In this document: positions 46,559 to 59,099 of the stretch, piece after piece | Numbering within the stretch: position 1 is the first letter of the stretch | How the letters are laid out: each line of letters opens with the position of its first letter | Origin: Paramecium tetraurelia | Taxonomy: Eukaryota; Ciliophora; Oligohymenophorea; Peniculida; Parameciidae | Assembly (NCBI RefSeq): GCF_000165425.1 | Contig: NW_001798967.1 | Span: 593,657-657,656, forward strand | Direction of reading: 5' to 3' | DNA length: 64,000 bases | Translations under genes and position numbers: made by a program | The notes under the pieces: generated by a model | Told to the model about the DNA's origin: nothing | Databases searched by the model: none | The model's input: the letters and a program-made list of their open reading frames with translations, nothing else

Positions 46559-47379
46559 ATGGATTTGCAGCAAATGTAAGATGAAGTCATAGACACAAAC
46601 AATATCAAAATTGTGGTTCTAGGAGCTGAAGGAGTTGGGAAGTCTAGCATTATCAATTAATTATGCGATAGACAATTCGATCTTGAAATTAAATCTACAA
46701 CCTGTTATAAAATTGATAACGCTGAATATATAATAAATGATCAATCATACAATCTGTCTTTTTGGGACTGTGGTTCCTATCACAACCAATCATATCAAGA
46801 TGTGAAGAAGGTATTTTATTGCTTCAATTAGGCATTTTACAGAGGTTCCTTATTTGCATTCCTTGTAGTTGATGCAACCTGTACGGATTAACTAAGAAGT
46901 ACAATTCAATTTTGGGATCAGGAATGTGAAGATTACAATGTATTTACTAAATATGTGCTTGTGAATAAAATGGATTTGGTAGATGACATTGAAGTAATGA
47001 ATTGCAATAAAACTATATCTATTGGATAAATGAATGAGGATGAAGATCATTCTCATATTTAGATGATAAATTAGAATCAGAATCAAATAGACCAAAAAGA
47101 AGAAATCAAATTAATGTTTAGTAACTTAGAATTAAACACACAGTGCTTTTTTGGAAGTGCAAAAAAAAAGGAAATGGGCTACAAAGACTTTCTGATTAAA
47201 TTGATCAAAGGTAAGTCTTACATACTCAATTTCTAGATAATAATATTTTCAATCTCCAAAAGGCTGATTCTGATAGAAGAATTCAAAAAAATAGGTAGAA
47301 TGAATCAAGTATCAGATAGTCATTGCCAATTGAAAGTCAGAGGAAATCAAGTGAATAGATCAAGTGCAATGTATATTGA
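46559..47379 (+). CDS. Rab/Ras-like small GTPase, divergent
   Basis: 257 aa with introns of 21 and 26 nt. The G1 box GAEGVGKSS, a G3-like WDCG in place of WDTAG, G4 NKMD and G5 GSAKK are in order, spaced as in the Rab/Ras superfamily. The G3 change (no Ala-Gly-Gln) suggests altered GTP hydrolysis. About 45 extra residues, acidic and Gln/Asn-rich, sit between G4 and G5, and the Ser/Gln-rich tail ends CNVY with no double-Cys prenylation motif (Cys at -4 could make a weak CaaX-like end). Likely cytosolic or membrane-associated trafficking GTPase, by family. Confidence 0.8.
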
Positions 47380-47473
47380 TAATTTAAACACTTATAATAC
47401 AGTATTTATAATTGATGTGATTATTATTTTGTTGCATAAACAAAAATTAAAATAAATAATTTACACGTATTAA

Positions 47474-50142
47474 ATGTCTTTGAAGTTCGAGATAAAGAAG
47501 AAGCATGTTGCTCGTTCAGAAAGAGTTAAGAGCGTAGAGTTGCATCCAGAATATGCATGGGTATTATCAGGATTATATAGCGGAGTTATAACAATTCAAG
47601 ATTATGCTACATAAGTATATCAAATATTTAATTAGACTATTGTTAAATAAATAGAAGTCAATTAAAAACAGTAGCCTGTCAGATGTGCAAAGTTTATAAC
47701 AAAGAAATAGTGGGTTGTGGCTGTGAGTGATGATCTTCAATTGAGAGTGTTCAATTATAATACAAATGAAAAGATCAAAGTAAAATAGAAGTTAATAGTT
47801 AGGCATTTGACGCTCATACTGATTATATTAGATGTGTGATTGTGCATCCATCTTAGCCATATTTAATAACAAGTTCAGATGATACGACAATAAAGTTATG
47901 GGACATTGATAATAATTTTACATTGATAAGAACATTTGAAGATCATGTAAATTATGTGATGATGGTTGCATTCAATCCAAGAGATCCTAACACATTTGCA
48001 AGTGCAAGTATGGATAACACAGTAAAGGTGTGGACAATCCAGAATAGCAAACCTAATTTCACATTGACTGGTCATGAAGGTGGAGTCAATTGTGTTGATT
48101 TTCATCATGGAGATAAACCTTATCTGATATCAGGTGGAGATGATAGATCCATTAAGATATGGGATTACCAAACCAAATAATGCATACACACCTTGGAAGC
48201 ACATCAATAAAACATATCATCAGCTAAATTCCACCCAGATTTACCACTCATTATTTCAAGTATCTCTAATTAAATATCATTTCATAGCTGCTGAAGACGG
48301 AGTCATTAGATTCTGGCATTCAAATACCTATAAATTAGAAACATCACTCAATTATAATATGGAAAGAGTTTGGAGTTTGGATATAGGAAAAGATAATACA
48401 TTGGCCTTTGGTTTTGATGAAGGAACCGTTGTTGTTAAGATCGGTTAAGATGAACCCATTGTTTCTATGCAACAAGGAAAGGTCGTCTATGGTAAGAACT
48501 TTGAATTCTTTACAATCAATCTCAAAGCCATAAATAACACATCAAATGACGGATAAGTTGTATAGACAAATTCCAAAGAACTGGGAATTAGTGATATCTA
48601 TCCCTGTGGTGTCAGACATAGTCCTAATGGTCATTTATTTGCAATTTTCAGTGACTCTGAATACACAATATACAGATCACAGAACTTTAAGAATTCAGGT
48701 TTCGGATCTGGCACAGATTTAATATGGTCATCAAATGGGGATTATGCAGTCAGGGAAATGTATTCCATCAAAATATTCAAAAACAACACTTTAAGTTATG
48801 AAATGAAAACAGATTATATGGTTGAACAATTATTTGCTGGACCTTTGTTGGGTGCTAGAAGTTCTGAATTTATTATATTTTATGATTGGGACACAGCCAA
48901 AGTTATCAGAAGGATTGATGTCTCTCCCAAAAAAGTAATTTGGAATGATACAAATACTATTGCTGCATTGGCAACAAATGATGAAGTGTATTTCTTACAA
49001 TATGATCCAGAACAATTACCAATCTTTTTACAACAAGAGGAAGAACCTGATGGTTTTGAAGATGCCTTCTAACCATTATGTGACATAACTGAATCCATCA
49101 ACTCTGGATATTTCATTTAAGATGTCTTCTATTATACCACTTTGAATGGCAAAATAGCATACTCTGTTAATGGAAAGGTATTCATTGTGGACCAAGATAA
49201 AAGGTATTTCATCATTGGTTACATTCAACAATAAAATAAACTCTATCTCATAGACAAAAACTATTCAATTATTAGTTATGAGGTTAATAGCAATGTGGTT
49301 GAATTTCAAACTTAAATTCTTAAGAAATAGTATCAAAAGGCAGAAGAAATCCTATAAACCATTCCACTTCAATATTATGACAAATTATCCAAGTTTCTAG
49401 ACACTCTTAATTTGAAGGAATGGGCCTATAAATTAGTCTAAGACTAGGATCATAAATTTGATCTCGCTTTACAACTTGCCTTTGTTGATGATGCTTTCCA
49501 AATAGCATAGCAAAGCTAAGACACACTCAAGTTAAGATAAGTTGGAGATCTTGCTTTACAATAAGGAAGAATTAAAATAGCTGCTTAAGCTTTAGAATAA
49601 GCAGATGATTTTGGAGGACTCTTATTAATTTATTCTTCATTAGGATTGAAGAATCAACTATTGCAATTGGGAGATAAGGCCTTCCAACAAACCAAAATGA
49701 ATATTGCATTCTCTGCTTATTTCCTATGTGCCAACCTAGACAAATGTCTTGAAGTTCTTATCAAAAGTAATAGATTACCAGAAGCTGCCTTCTTTGCTAA
49801 AACATATTGTCCATCTAAAATTAGTCCAATTGTTAAATTATGGAAAGACTCTTTAGCTAAAACACATCCAATCATATGTAATATCTATACAATAAATATT
49901 AGCATAAAAAATTGCTGATCCTTTTGATTATCCTGCTTAATTTAATGATCTTAAATTAGCCATCAAGGTGGAAAAATTCTATGAAAACATTAGAAAATAG
50001 GCCATTCCAGCTGATCAATTTAAATAAGTATTCATTTTCTTTACATTAATAGTTCTAAGAATTCTTGAATCAAGATCTATTTACATAATTGCAAAATAAC
50101 CCTAATTTGGATCTTTCATAAATCACTTATGGATCTGTTTGA
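47474..50142 (+). CDS. COPB2: coatomer subunit beta-prime (COPI)
   Basis: 848 aa after removing introns of 21, 23, 28, 25 and 25 nt. It begins MSLKFEIKKKHVARSERVKS and has six or more WD40 repeats over residues 1-300 (VLSGLYSGVITIQDY, TSSDDTTIKLWDID, SASMDNTVKVWTI, ISGGDDRSIKIWDYQ), a second beta-propeller region, then the alpha-solenoid with KLSKFLDTLNLKEWA and AFFAKTYCPSKI typical of beta'-COP. Beta'-COP is part of the COPI coat that buds vesicles from the Golgi back to the ER and binds KKxx tails through its N-terminal propeller. The C-terminal end is shorter than in animals and yeast, as is common in protists. Confidence 0.95.
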
Positions 50143-50187
50143 GAAAATTACATAATGTATATCATATTATAAATTTTATTAATTAAT

Positions 50188-53145
50188 ATGAACATCGGTC
50201 AAGCAAACTGCACCATTGATGATTTTCGTCATCTATTGTAATTATTAGAAACAAAGGAACCTTATAATTTATAGCTTTAACTCAAATAAGGTTAATCTAA
50301 CCATTATTTTTTAGCTCAACTCCTACACAAAATGTAAAATTACGAATAAGCTATGTTTCATTATGATAAAGCACTTAAAATAGATCCAAACAACTTTTAA
50401 ATTTATCTTGATAAAGGTTTCACCCTAAGTAATTATTTCTAGCAAAAACTTTATTTTAATTGAAACTTTTTACAGAAGCTATTGAATGCATAGAGTTAGC
50501 AGATAGGAGAAGCACAAATAATCCTTTTGTTTATCTTACAAAAGGTATTCAAACTTTGTCTAACTAAAAAAGGATTGTTCCTTGAATTATTACATTAGCC
50601 AGAAGATGCTCTCGATGTTTATAATAAAGCCCTAAACTATGCTAGATACAACTAGGATATTCCAATAGCAAAAGGTTTGAAATAATTTAATTATAGCTAA
50701 TCTTCTATATAAATTAAATAAATTCGATGAGGCTATTAATACTATGAACGAAGCTATTGCTCAAGATCCTTACAATTTAGATCTATTAAAATTTAAAGTG
50801 AAGTTATTAGTCTTAATGAATAATATTGAAGAGGCAATGATTAATATTTAAGAAGTAACAAAATTAGATCCAGAATTTTCAACTTCAAAAATTGATAATT
50901 TGTTTATTTAGAATTTAGAAGATTAGAAATAATTATAAGAACTATATTCAATCTAAGTTTATGGTTATGAAGTATATCTTCTGAAGGGTATAAATTAAAA
51001 ATAATTATAGCTTTTGTTTTACATGGCTTGCAAAAATATGATGAAGTTATTGAATGCTTTAATGAAGCTATAGCGAAATTTCCAAATCATAGAGAAATCT
51101 ATCTTGAAAAAGGTAAATTGTACTTAATTTCAATAGCAACTTATCTAAGTTAATTATTTAAGTTTGATCAGTCAAATTAATGTTATGATCAAGTAATTGA
51201 TAATTTTCCTGCTGATTCTCATATATATTTAAAGAAGGGTAACAATGATTAAAATATTAAATCAAATAGGCTAAAACTTAATTTCACAACATAAATATTA
51301 GCCGGCTTTGGTACTCTATGATGAAGCAATTGGAAAATTAGATAATAATTTAGATTTATTAATTGCTAAAGGTATTCTCTGAGATAATTTGATTAGCTCA
51401 GCTGTTAGGAAAATTGCATATGTATGTTACAGCTATGAAGTGTTTTGAATAAGCAATTAAATAGTTTCCTTGCAAATTTGAATCCTACTATCATCAAGGT
51501 AATCAAATAACAAATCTAAGGCGACTTTTTAATTAAATGGAATAAGTATTCTGAGGCAATAGAATCTTACTCAAAAGCTATTCTATATTCTCCCAATAAT
51601 CATGAGATTTACAATAAAATCAGTAAATTTAATATATATTTGATTAGTTACTACTCTAATTTAAATAAAAAGAAAAACAGAAGCTTTTAAATTATTCAAA
51701 GAGGCATCCCTAAAGTTTCCTTATGAATTCAATATACAAATAAGTCTATGTATATTATTTATTTATTTATTTAGTAAAACAACTAACCTCTTCAGTTAAT
51801 ATGTTCGAAGCCATAGAACAGGAGAATCTTATTTTAAGACTTGATGCTAATAATCACTTACCCAACTTAGCAAAAGGTGTAGTCTATCTGCTATAATTAA
51901 GGCATTCTCCTAGATTTTTGGGCTCTTGGAGATTAAGCGATTGAGCAAGTGGGTAGAGCTATTGTTTAAAACCCTTACTTTACTTATTCGTACATCCAAA
52001 GGAGTAACAAATTCAACATTTTAGGTCATTTGATAATTTAGTAGAATGATATCGATTAAAATATAGAATATTTAGATTAAGCTCTATTGATTGATCCTTA
52101 TAACTCTGAAATCTATATTAGAAAAGGTAATATTAATAGCAAATTAATAGCTGATACTTTATTAGAAGCATCCAGATACACTGAGGCATTAGATTGCTTA
52201 GAGATAGCTCTATAGAGAGCAAAATATGATGAAAACATTGTTAAACGGTAAGGTAAAAAAATAGTAAATGGTAGTTGAAACAATAAGAGATTCTGAAATT
52301 GATATTAATTTAGTTGATTGTTATGAGAGAGTGTTGAAAATGAATCCATACCAAATAGAGTTCTATTTTGGTAAAGGTAAAATACATAAATTAAAAATAT
52401 AGGAAAGGTTTTGTTCAGATAACTGGATTATGAGAAAGCATTAAGTTGTTATGATTAAGTTATAAAAATAAATCCATTTTAAATTGATGCATTTTTACCA
52501 AAAGGTAGATTGTAAAATAAGAATAGCTTTACAATTACATTATTTAAATTATTACGATAAAGAGATCTCTCAATATGAGATAGCAATATCGATAGACCCT
52601 ACAAATTGTGATGTTTTTGAAAAGAAGGGTAAATTTTATTCATACAGACAGCGTTTACCTTAGCTAATTTAAATCGATTAGAAGAAGGAATTTAATGTTT
52701 CAATGAGGGAATTAAATTAAATCCACACAATAAAGAAATTTATCTTTAAAAAGGTAGGAGTTATTTATTTATTAAATAGCTGAATTTTTAAATATCTATG
52801 ATAGAAGATAAGAAGCTATCCAATGTTATGATGATGCAATTTTGGCATCAATAAACGATCCTTAGATCTACTAAAAAAAAGGTAGAATCTATATTAATAC
52901 ATAGGTGCATTGTTACTCAAAGAAGAGAGAGCGTATGAAGCTATGCTATGTTACAATACAGTTTTAGCAGCATTTCCTCAGATGACCAAAAGTTATAGAT
53001 ATAAAGGTAGATGAGATTCGAATATTTAGGAATTTGTTTATTTTTGTAGCAAGATTTGAGAAAAGTCATTTAATATATAAGATTATTTTCAATATTTGAC
53101 AATTAATAAAACTATTCAGTTGAAGAGATTAAAGAAAAGTTTTGA
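50188..53145 (+). CDS. TPR-repeat protein with an intron in nearly every repeat
   Basis: About 22 tetratricopeptide units of 34 residues (for example EQAMFHYDKALKIDPNN, ALDCLEIALQRA, EEGIQCFNEGIKLNPHN). Each repeat ends with a Lys-Gly codon pair, and in nearly every repeat a 20-35-nt intron starts at that point (A-A-A-G-GT). Donors recur near 50413, 50543, 50671, 50981, 51107, 51235, 51366, 51496, 51870, 52123, 52373, 52499, 52626, 52748, 52878 and 53005, a spacing of about 127 nt (102 coding plus about 25). TPR arrays bind partner proteins; no other domain is present. A few joins are not fully fixed, so total length is about 780-810 aa. The final exon ends VEEIKEKF before TGA. Confidence 0.85.
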
Positions 53146-53174
53146 TGAATCATATATAATTAATAATTACAAAT

Positions 53175-55945
53175 TCACCTTAAGATAATAAATGTTGATA
53201 TGAATTGGGGTTGAACTTAGAATTAGTTTACTTAAGTTTAACTTTTTGTTTTATTGAGTTTATACCAGTCTATTATAAATAATTGATTGAATACTTAATT
53301 TAGAAGATTACCATTCTTCAATTGTCATCAATCCATTCATGGTAGTTTAATAATATTGGACACTTTTAGGGAATTCGAAATCGATGTCACCTACTTCTTA
53401 CAAATTATGTATTCTCACAATGAAGTATTGTGACTTAGGTTCAATCCTTACTTTAGATATTGAATCTTCATCTAAAACTACAATCTCATCAAGATAACTT
53501 TCTGGAATGACTTTATTTTTTTAGATATTGAATTTAGAAGAGAAATCTTCTGCGAAATATTTGAGACCTATCATATCTTCTCTTAATTAGATTCTTCTGG
53601 CTTAGTTTGGATCTTAGGTATTATCAAAAAAGATGAGTTGGTGAAGTAAAGTTTAAGAGATTCCTTTTTTTTATTTGCATGAATTAGTTTGTTAGCATTT
53701 TGGATCCTCAATATCTTCCTTTAAAGCTTCACCAACTCCCCTTCTATCATCAGTTCCGATTCTTCTCTAAATCATTAATTCAATTTGCCCTTGGTTTAAA
53801 CTTGTGCCACCTTAAGATCTATCATTAATAACTGCAACAGATTAACCATTAGTTTAATTTAGCAATATCATATTTGTTACTGGATAGTAGTTTTGTGAAA
53901 CAGGTTCAGTACTGATTAAGTTAAAAGTCTCTCTAAAGTTCTTAACTCTCTTTTGTAAATCCAACCCATTGCTATCGGTATAAAATATATCATTGTTTTA
54001 TATTCCAGTGTCGATTAACATTACTACTTCCTTACCTGATCTATCGATGAAATCAACTGAATTTAGAAACGTCTCTATTTCGTATTCATCTTTTAAATGT
54101 TGATATTTTCTAATTTTAGTTACTACATCGCTTCTCTTAATAATTAACTCAGTTACAATGTCATTATAATGTATTGAAGAGTGTGTAATGCTACCATAAG
54201 GATTAAGTTATCCATCAGGTCTAAAAATATAGGCTCCACTTGGCTATCTATATTCAGAAGAAGATTTATAATAAGCATATTTTAATTTAAAAGAGTTGGT
54301 AGTTATTGTTTAAGGATTTAGGATTGTAGATAGATCACTATCATCATTGAGAGTAATTTCAATTCTTTTTGTATTAGCAGGATGCTTGTCATTTGATGGT
54401 ATTATTTTGTAAAATTGAGTTTCTTCGATATTGTCTTCATCAACAATGAAGTATAATACACAATCTTGATTATCACATAATAAAGTGCAATTGAGAGATA
54501 CATTGTTTTCATCTAAGACTGTATAATGAAGATTTGGAACTGGTAATTTAATGATCTTATTTTGATTCATCAGTAAGGCTAAGAGTACTGTTTTGTTTGA
54601 ATTTAACCACACATCTAATTATTTACATTCAGATATAGTTTTATTGTAATAACATGTGTGAAATTCATAATTCTTATAATCTAATACTTATTCAGCTAAA
54701 ATTGAGACATGTTTTCTCATGTATTAATCCAAAAGGGCTGATGATTATTGTAATAATTTTATGTAATCATCATTAACAAATTATTTTGCAGTTCCAGTAA
54801 TTGCATCATGGTGTTATACAATACCCATATTTTAATTATGATTCTATAATAGTTACAATAATTCATCCTCATCCTTAATGTTATTATATGAAATTTATTT
54901 GGATAAGAAAGTTTTTATTTGTTGGAATTCCTTACTTAGTTATCTAACATACCCTTTAAAACTAATTCTGGAAGTATAATAACCAGTCCAGTAGGATTGA
55001 TAATTATCTGAGTAGGGAAAGAAATCATCAAATTTAACAGAATATGATAATTGTTATTGATTTAATCTTTTTAAATACTAATGGGGTGTTGAAAATTGAA
55101 TTTATGCTGTACTATTCCTCTTATTGATATTATCAATGACCTTTTCAATATTTTTGAAATAGCTTTCTGCAGATGACCATTCATTGTCATCCCCTAAAGT
55201 ATGTACTATCGTTTCACCTTAATAAAAAGCAGCTTACTATCCAAAATATTCTAGTAATTAATTTGCTTTTTAATTGATTTGATTTGATTATATTTCAGGT
55301 GAAGATCTCAACGGATCAAAATCAAACCCTGGAGGACTAGAATAATGTCTATAATTGATATGGCAGAATAATTCAATTCCTGGTTTTGGATTCCATATAA
55401 ATTCCAAGGTTTTATTCTTTAATCTCTCTGATTTATCTATCTAATCAATCCTAGCAAAATATTATCCATCCATTCCCATCATATAGGAAATGTAAGCAAA
55501 AGTTGATGAATGTCCAAAAGGATCAATTTACCAACCTACTCTTGGAATTATTCGAAATTGTTCATATAAGTATGTATGACCTCCAGTGAATGAGTCGATT
55601 ATATCTTCATAATAAGTTGTGGCTTCATCATTCATCGACCAACCTCCAGCTGCAAACTCTAATTATCCATTAATGATCAATTGCTTAATCTTTTATTTAA
55701 TATCAATATCTTATTCTTCGTACCATTTTTTAAAATATATCGTTTCAACCTGCACAAATCTTCTTCCTGAATCCTTTAATAAAGCAGTTGAATATGATGA
55801 TATAATATTTTTCACTCCTGGTCCAAATTCATAGATGTTCCATACTGTATCCAACCAACCAACATCATCATGAGAATGAGGCAAAAAATAAATCACTTTC
55901 GATTCTACTTATTATAAATGTAATAAGCAAAACAATATAAACATT
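53175..55945 (-). CDS. GH38 alpha-mannosidase, lysosomal type
   Basis: About 900 aa, with a signal peptide (MFILFCLLHLQQVES) and the GH38 signature LPHSHDDVGWLDTVW, whose His and Asp bind the catalytic Zn2+. Further on, GWQIDPFGHSS carries the nucleophilic Asp. The middle and C-terminal beta-rich domains continue to a final exon after a 25-nt intron near the stop. The family removes alpha-linked mannose from glycoproteins; the signal peptide and absence of a transmembrane anchor point to the lysosome or secretion rather than Golgi mannosidase II. Some internal introns were not resolved. Convergent with the TPR gene, stops 30 bp apart. Confidence 0.9.
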
Positions 55946-56329
55946 AAAATAATAATTAATTACTTTATTATCTAAAATAATCTCTTAAGGGATCAGACTC
56001 TTTTTAAACTCTTATAACTCTCCTTTATTATCATTCTCAAGAGATTTAATTGTTTTAATTTAGAAATCAAAAGACAATAAAATTTAAAATTAAATATTGA
56101 TGTGTAGTTATTTTTTAATAGTAAATAACTGAAAGTCAATAAAATTATGTAATCCCATTATTATCTTTAATTATCCACTTAATAACAACATAATTATTAA
56201 CAAAATTGAACTTAAATTATGATGGAATTATGATTTGATATCTCATACGATCTTTTTTATGGAAAGATCTATTTATCAATAAAGGATTTCTAATATATAA
56301 CATAAATAAACTAAACTCTAATACATTAC
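55946..56329. other. intergenic region
   Basis: About 380 bp between divergent genes, AT-rich, with no coding frame or RNA gene seen; presumed promoters for both. Confidence 0.5.
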
Positions 56330-56833
56330 ATGAAGAATAATACTCAACAGACTCCAATTTCCCCTAAGATGGCCATGTATATGAATGCCATGAAAAATAA
56401 GCATAATCAACACCCTCTTTTAAGTGAACAACTACAAAAGAACCAAAGTCTAGCCTAATTTCATGAGTAACAACAAAGTTAAAGAAGTTAAGAGTAGGGA
56501 AAGTAAGATAACTTACGGGCAAATAGTTCTTTTAGATCTTTAAAATTCTAAGATTTGAACGTGACTCATAATCCTATTGATGTCATCAAACTCAAAGACA
56601 TTCTGGATGGAAATAGAAAGGAAATCAAGGTCAAATAATAATAATCCTAAGTTTAACATAAGAATTAACAATAAAAAAGTTTTACATCTCAAAAACACTG
56701 TTAAGATGAAGTCTTTGCAGAACAACAGAAAGGGGAAAAAAAATTGAATTTGCCAATATAAGATTGTAAACAAAAATTTAAAGAAAATGTCAATTTGGAT
56801 CTTGAAACACCAAGGTTTTTTGGAATGCCATGA
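56330..56833 (+). CDS. small Gln-rich hypothetical protein
   Basis: 167 aa, intronless. It opens MKNNTQQTPISPKMAMYMNAM and is Gln/Lys-rich and largely disordered, with a more ordered C-terminus (KENVNLDLETPRFFGMP). No domain is recognised. It is the first of a run of four short, same-strand, intron-free genes (56330-59059) with similar composition. Confidence 0.6.
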
Positions 56834-56908
56834 TCAATAATACTTTATTGATAAATTATTTTTCTTACCAATTATAAATTTTTATATTGTGTTTTCAACC
56901 TCTATACA

Positions 56909-57631
56909 ATGGCAATCAAACATTAATAAATTGATGAACCTCAATATATATTAAAGGGATTCAGAATACCATTACTTAATACGTATTTTTAAGAACCTTT
57001 CATATCTCCTTAAAATGCTAAGTAATAAATGAGTTCCAGGAGCAATCATCAACCATTTTTTGAATCCCCAACAATTAAAGCGGTCGCAACAAGTAGAGAA
57101 TTTTATCGTTTTGAACCTTTTAAAGTCGAAAAACCATAGAAGAACAAATTAATAGAAGAAAGATCACTATCACCAATAAAACCTAAAATTGTTGAAGATA
57201 ACAAATTAAAAGGATTACTAAATATCGTTTCAGATAGAAATAAACAAATTCATCTCAAATAATATGACTTTAATGTATGTGGATCAACTAGTAATACAAA
57301 AAAAATAAAGTTTAATTTTAAGAAAATAAATATTAAAATACCTTCAAAAATCCAATTTTCAAAAGATGATCCTGAAAATAATAAGAAATTCTTAATAAAT
57401 ACACTTCGAAAAAATTCTGTTATCCAAAATTAAATAGATATTTAAAGGCCTGTGAGATCCAAATCAGATATTGAAAGAGTAAGATCCAAATCGAATTTAA
57501 AGTAAATTAGTCCTTCAAAAGACTAATTAATTGAAGAACAACAAAAAAAGAAGACAGTTAGATTCAATGAATTGGTAGAAATTAGAATGTTTGATCGAAT
57601 AAAATCTCATTTAATCAAACAGATAATGTGA
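56909..57631 (+). CDS. basic disordered protein with PP1-docking-like C-terminus
   Basis: 240 aa, intronless. Long stretches of Lys/Ser/Pro (SLSPIKPKIVE, RSKSDIERVRSKSNLK) suggest disorder. About 25 residues from the end is KKTVRFNELVEIRMF, where KTVRF fits the RVxF motif that docks proteins onto the catalytic subunit of protein phosphatase 1. The neighbouring gene has the same arrangement. A PP1 regulatory subunit is a testable inference, not shown. Confidence 0.65.
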
Positions 57632-57690
57632 ATTATTTTTTAATTGACTAAAGATTTATATAAACTTTCTAAAATTTATATTAAATTTGT

Positions 57691-58218
57691 ATGACAGAAT
57701 CATTTAGAACTCGTAAATCATCTTACGTCAAAACTTGTCAACATCTCTTGTTAAATAAAGTAAATTTCCCTTCACAAAATCTCATTATAACAAGATTAAA
57801 TTGTATAAAACCCTAAGAACTACCTAAGGCTTAATAAAAATTGTATCCTAAGAACCTTAAATAAGATAAAATCGGAAGCGACTCTGAACCTTCTTGTTTC
57901 ATTACTAGTTTAGCAAAATTATGCAACTTAGAGAATACTTAAACTCAAAATGTACTTTAAAAAAGAGCTTAGCAACGTTATTAATATGGATATGTTTAAG
58001 GATCAATGGATTAAGGTAATCTAATCAGAGTAAAGTCTAATTCGATTAGACCCCGTTATTTCTCAAATGACTTTCTTACAGATCGAACTATGAGATCAAG
58101 TGTATCCCCAAACAAGAAGAAGGTTAGATTTTATGAGAAAATTGAGTATTGGGTATTAAATAAGGACAGGAAATTTGAATGTGATTTCAGATATTTTGAG
58201 ACTATGAAATTGTAATGA
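57691..58218 (+). CDS. small basic protein with PP1-docking-like C-terminus
   Basis: 175 aa, intronless. Residues around 140-155 read NKKKVRFYEKIEYWVL, again an RVxF-like site (KVRF) followed by a hydrophobic/aromatic patch, in the same position as in the gene just upstream although the rest differs. The two could be distant paralogues. No other domain. The final codons are TAA (Gln) then TGA. Confidence 0.65.
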
Positions 58219-58405
58219 ATACTAACAATTTAATTTATATAGAATATCATTAATCAATAAGTTTTATTTACTTTTTTTAAATTATTACGCATTATTGTAT
58301 TTAACAATTCACAGTATGATATGGTGTACTATTAGAGATTATTTTTCTAAATGTGATTGAGTATTGTAATTTCATAATAAAATAAAGTAAATTAATCAAA
58401 AAATA

Positions 58406-59059
58406 ATGCATTTATAAGGGTCAAAAATCACAACACTTGAGCCAACTGTTAACCAATAAATGAGTAATTAAACTAGATAATTAAGCAAAGAGCTCAATTC
58501 CTCTCACTAAATACATCGTAGATATTCTACAAATGGAGTAAATCACTAAGATGTTTGCAAAATTTAAGATAAATATTCAAAATAGTTAAATCACCTTTTA
58601 CACATCAAATATTAGAATATGCTTTAACTTTTCAAAAAGAAATAATATATTCGATCCAATATTAAGTAAAATGATAAGACTTTTGAACATGTAGTAACAA
58701 ACTAATTCACAAAAACACAATCTCAGTTTGCTCCTTTGAAAAAGAAGTTCAATGGAAAGGAGTGGCACAAATACAATCATGAGAGATGTAGATTTCTAAG
58801 TCGATAAGGAAGTATTGAAAAATTAGAAACTAATCGAAATTAAAATATTTAACCTTGCATGTTAATATCATAGGCCAATAGATAACAGAGATCTGTTTCT
58901 TAAATGAATAATAATCGAGCTGAATTAAATAAGATTTTAAATAACAACAAGTGGAAAATTGTTAGAAGTAATTCATAATATAAAGAAAATCTTATTATAA
59001 TTTTAATTGATGAAAGTTAACACAATTAAAAACAAAACAGAATTGTTTAGGTTGTGTGA
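58406..59059 (+). CDS. Gln/Asn-rich hypothetical protein
   Basis: 217 aa in one frame. Basic and polar, no hydrophobic segment, no domain recognised. The stretch EWHKYNHERCRFL is the only aromatic/Cys-rich part. A short 3' intron cannot be ruled out in the final 25 codons. Confidence 0.5.
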
Positions 59060-59099
59060 AAATAAATTTACTATCATTTTTCATTTATTTATATTTATT

